From Oscillospiraceae bacterium (GTDB lineage Bacteria; Bacillota; Clostridia; Oscillospirales; Ruminococcaceae), in the NCBI GenBank assembly GCA_016303195.1, contig JAEDMD010000032.1, positions 1-13,291 of the forward strand: 13,291 bases of DNA. The letters run 5' to 3'. Positions within the stretch are counted from its first letter, which is position 1. Every line of letters starts with the position of its first letter. Below, piece by piece: positions 13,271-13,291 of this stretch. The notes below the pieces were generated by a model that ran no database searches, was not told the DNA's origin, and saw only the letters and a program-made list of their open reading frames with translations. Both the position numbers and the translations under genes were made by a program.

Positions 13271-13291
13271 ATGAAGTGCAACAAATAAAAA

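Overview
The window looks like a chromosomal segment of a moderate-GC Gram-positive anaerobe of the Clostridia, most like Ruminococcus or a relative in the Oscillospiraceae. I infer this from strong GGAGG-type ribosome binding sites, classic TTGAC/TATAAT promoters, a fused ThrE-type transporter, and many short palindromic intergenic repeats. No database search was possible, so the genus is an inference. No tRNA, rRNA, transposase, phage gene or CRISPR array was found.

Layout. (1) Bases 1-106 hold a palindromic repeat with no gene. (2) A minus-strand operon runs from about 2800 down to 107: smpB, a GNAT acetyltransferase, an S66 (LD-carboxypeptidase/MccF-like) serine peptidase and a class I SAM methyltransferase. 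A near-consensus promoter at 2800-2828 drives it, with a perfect palindrome against the -35 box. (3) Bases 2847-3051 are a gene-free, hairpin-rich element of about 205 bp with 22-bp terminal inverted repeats, lying between divergent promoters. (4) A plus-strand ThrE-family threonine/serine exporter (3132-4454) has its own promoter. (5) A bidirectional terminator (4513-4547) separates it from the next operon. (6) A six-gene minus-strand operon runs from about 10853 down to 4590: small membrane protein, D-2-hydroxyacid dehydrogenase, proB, dCMP deaminase, proA, and a large unrecognised charged coiled-coil protein with one membrane anchor. (7) Bases 10868-11320 are gene-free and packed with palindromic repeats, including three 55-bp tandem units, enclosed by complementary pyrimidine and purine tracts. 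(8) A plus-strand PAS-GGDEF-GAF protein (11430-13208) has a degenerate GGDEF domain. (9) The window ends in another copy of the terminator/palindrome repeat.

How the genes fit together. ProB and ProA carry out the first two steps of proline synthesis from glutamate; proC is not here. The deaminase between them makes dUMP for thymidylate synthesis and has no obvious metabolic tie to proline. SmpB serves tmRNA ribosome rescue; the three genes after it resemble small-molecule modification or detoxification enzymes. The best candidates for something undescribed are the coiled-coil membrane protein at the end of the proline operon, the smpB-GNAT-S66-methyltransferase grouping, the terminal-inverted-repeat element, and the degenerate GGDEF sensor. 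None is proven to be a new system from sequence alone.
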